In this document: piece after piece, positions 62,508 to 64,000 of the stretch
Position numbering within the stretch: the stretch's first letter is position 1
Layout of the letters: every line of letters begins with the position of its first letter
Origin: Pseudothermotoga thermarum DSM 5069
Lineage (GTDB): Bacteria > Thermotogota > Thermotogae > Thermotogales > DSM-5069
Direction of reading: 5' to 3'
Length of the DNA: 64,000 bases
NCBI RefSeq assembly: GCF_000217815.1
Contig: NC_015707.1
Span: 1,414,014-1,478,013 of the forward strand
The notes under the pieces: model-generated
What the model saw: only the letters and a program-made list of their open reading frames with translations
The model's database searches: none
Told to the model about the DNA's origin: nothing
Program-made: the position numbers and the translations under genes

Positions 62508-63324
62508 GCGTTATTTCCTTGGTGTAGGTGTAAACACTTCTATCGATGGTAACTGGCCTGCTGACGTAATAAGCCTCAGAATCGGTCAAAGCAGTTACTC
62601 TTATTTCGTAAGTACCATCGGGAAGTCCCACACCAGTCCAAATTATCGTGTTGGTTCCGCTTTTTCCTTTTCCTCTCCAGCTCCAAACTACATTTTTATT
62701 CTGGTCAATTGCCTCAACAACAAGCTGTGCTGGTTTACTCAGATAAATGTAAAAGGTTGTGGTATCTTTGTACCAATCTCCGTTTGGCGAGAAAGCCTCA
62801 GGTTCGATTTTCAAATCAACCATCAAAGCTTCTGGAATTAGGTTGATATTCACAGCCGTCTCTTTCGTGTAGTTAAAAGTCAACATACGCGTTTCGGGGA
62901 TGTACCCATCCGATTTGAAAGTAACATATTGCGTTCCTTCGGGCACATAGAGTAAATCTTTGACGGAATTTGCTCTTCCAATGAATTTCCCCTCAATATA
63001 AACTTCAACTGGATAAACATTTGAGAAAATTCTAAGAGCACCTGCTCTTTTCATCTGAGCGGCAATCACGATTCGCGTATTTGGAGATGTATAAACAACC
63101 GATTCGTAAGCTACAAACCAATCTTTCACAACTCTAACCCTGTATTGCCCATAGCTTGTCAAGGTTATCTCAAGCTTTCCGTCGATACCAACCATTCCGT
63201 AATAGATGTCGTTCAGATAAACCATGGAAAATGGCTCTGCCTGCACGACAACAAGAACTTGTCCTAAAGCTATTACGCCAACGCATAAAATTGCAAAAAT
63301 GGCTAAAAATTTAGCTTTAATCAT
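62443..63324 (-). CDS. membrane-anchored PEGA/FlgD-Ig-like envelope protein
   Basis: About 293 residues: signal segment, an Ig-like stretch, a PEGA domain (VYIEGKFIGRANSVKDLLYV), an SPNGDWYKDTT/FlgD-like Ig domain with TIIWTGVGLPDGTYEIRV, then a C-terminal membrane helix (ITLTVLGIGLFGVLLFFLL). Such proteins decorate the cell envelope. ATG 63324 is preferred (GGAGGTGATG upstream). 65 bases of its 3' end overlap the convergent radical SAM gene. Confidence 0.82.
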   Translation of the reverse strand: MIKAKFLAIFAILCVGVIALGQVLVVVQAEPFSMVYLNDIYYGMVGIDGKLEITLTSYGQYRVRVVKDWFVAYESVVYTSPNTRIVIAAQMKRAGALRIFSNVYPVEVYIEGKFIGRANSVKDLLYVPEGTQYVTFKSDGYIPETRMLTFNYTKETAVNINLIPEALMVDLKIEPEAFSPNGDWYKDTTTFYIYLSKPAQLVVEAIDQNKNVVWSWRGKGKSGTNTIIWTGVGLPDGTYEIRVTALTDSEAYYVSRPVTIDRSVYTYTKEITLTVLGIGLFGVLLFFLLSTSQ

Positions 63325-63388
63325 CAAGCATCACCTCCGACTCTAAAAATTCTACATACAAATTAAAAAAGCCTTAAAGCAAATAGAT

Positions 63389-64000
63389 TTACCAATTTGT
63401 GGTTGTATACCAATTGACTATGTTCTTTATAGACCAGCTTTTTCCATCCCTGATGTATTCAACGGCTATTATCAAAGGTTCTGTAGAGCGAATGTCGATC
63501 ACTCCAACAGTTTCAACGTCAAGCTCATCGTAAAGACTCACGTATGCGGTAGCTTTTGGACTTATTGTTCCAGAAAGCTCCTTTAAAATCTTACCCTGAA
63601 AATCGTATATCCAAACGTAGACATCGGCTTCCCTTGTAGAAATGTTTGAAATCATAACGTCTGTTTCAGCCATCCCAACTTTTTCATAATAAGCGCTGTA
63701 CCAATATTATTTTGCATCCATTGAACTTTGTGCAGGTTCCGTGATGATATCGCGTGAAAATAAAGCATCATCCTGAAGGTAGGAAACAGATATGGAAAGA
63801 AGCTGATCGCTCTGCACAAGTACCAATCCCCACGTGTTGATATCCGGATTTATGATTTTGGTGAGATCGATCAAAATCGTTTCGTAAAGGTTGAGCCGAT
63901 AGGTGTTTTTCCAAAGCTCATCTCCCGTTGAATTGTAAACGACAACTCTCAAATAGGCTTTTTCTTCGCTCATGTTTGAAATGAAAATCGCAGTACCTCT
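63389..64000 (-). pseudogene. repeat-containing secreted protein, interrupted by an in-frame stop, 5' end outside the window
   Basis: From the window edge the frame reads GTAIFISNMSEEKAYLRVVVY...SSMDAK, TAA at 63709-63707, then in the same frame YWYSAYYEKVGMAETDVMISNIS...TTTNW to 63389. Both halves carry the same ~90-residue repeat (ISNxSxxxAxxxVxVYxxxGxxL). A single changed base accounts for the stop; codons on both sides are in register. Possibly a large adhesin- or sheath-like protein; no upstream part is seen. Confidence 0.72.

Overview
The window looks like a chromosome segment of a Thermotogota bacterium, most likely Thermotoga or Pseudothermotoga. Pointers are an AglA-type NAD/Mn-dependent alpha-glucosidase (GH4), an encapsulin next to a ferritin-like protein, a ThiI without a rhodanese domain, envelope beta-barrel and PEGA proteins, ABC and TRAP sugar/acid uptake systems, and AT-rich DNA with dense, overlapping operons. 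The genus is an inference from recognised protein types; no search could be run.

Left part (1-7250): the N-terminus of an SNF2-type helicase, a GC-rich candidate small RNA with its own promoter and terminator, inorganic pyrophosphatase, a HIT hydrolase and a HEPN/MNT nucleotidyltransferase pair. Then comes a ROK-regulated glucose/mannose-type ABC transporter that is visibly decaying: two frameshifts in the binding protein and a second permease of which only the N-terminal half remains. 7273-14034 (+) holds three type IV pilin-like proteins, a patatin-like phospholipase and a three-GAF/GGDEF diguanylate cyclase. 14041-24181 (-) runs from a secreted protein through a PqaA-like hydrolase, an Asp/Glu racemase, an RND pump and a small membrane protein to iscS and thiI; a frameshifted TnpB element sits inside this series.

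Middle (24305-36361): a polysaccharide deacetylase and a Bax-like glucosaminidase, then a pilin locus in which an O-antigen-ligase/oligosaccharyltransferase-like gene lies between an intact major pilin and a pilin paralogue with two in-frame stops. An accessory patch follows (AbiEii/DUF6922 toxin-antitoxin-like pair, truncated nucleotidyltransferase), then panD, an acetyltransferase and a TAXI-type TRAP transporter whose binding protein carries an in-frame TGA just after its signal peptide.

Right part (36431-64000): cold-shock protein, an outer-membrane barrel, GH4 glucosidase, a cytochrome b5-like/b561-like redox pair (the membrane partner frameshifted), and an overlapping three-gene operon of isochorismatase-like hydrolase, thioredoxin-reductase-like flavoprotein without CxxC and RlmN-like radical SAM protein. 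These are followed by a GGDEF protein, fructokinase and class II aldolase, ProC, a chromate-transporter pair behind a candidate attenuator, the encapsulin/ferritin-like compartment, GlmS, a 2-hydroxyacyl-CoA-dehydratase-like system in which one dehydratase-type subunit is fused to the activating ATPase, the rpsF-ssb-rpsR operon, carbamate kinase, envelope lipoproteins, a degenerate GGDEF protein, MurA and a PflX-like radical SAM protein.

The strongest candidates for something undescribed are the dehydratase/activase fusion system (52259-55200), the RlmN-like/flavoprotein/hydrolase operon (40741-43009), the b5/b561 module (38901-40238), the orphan RNA candidate (770-968) and the chromate-transporter leader (47370-47489). 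The window also holds at least seven interrupted genes with mixed stop types and single-base shifts. That means either real gene decay in accessory functions or base-level errors in the assembly; the sequence alone cannot say which.
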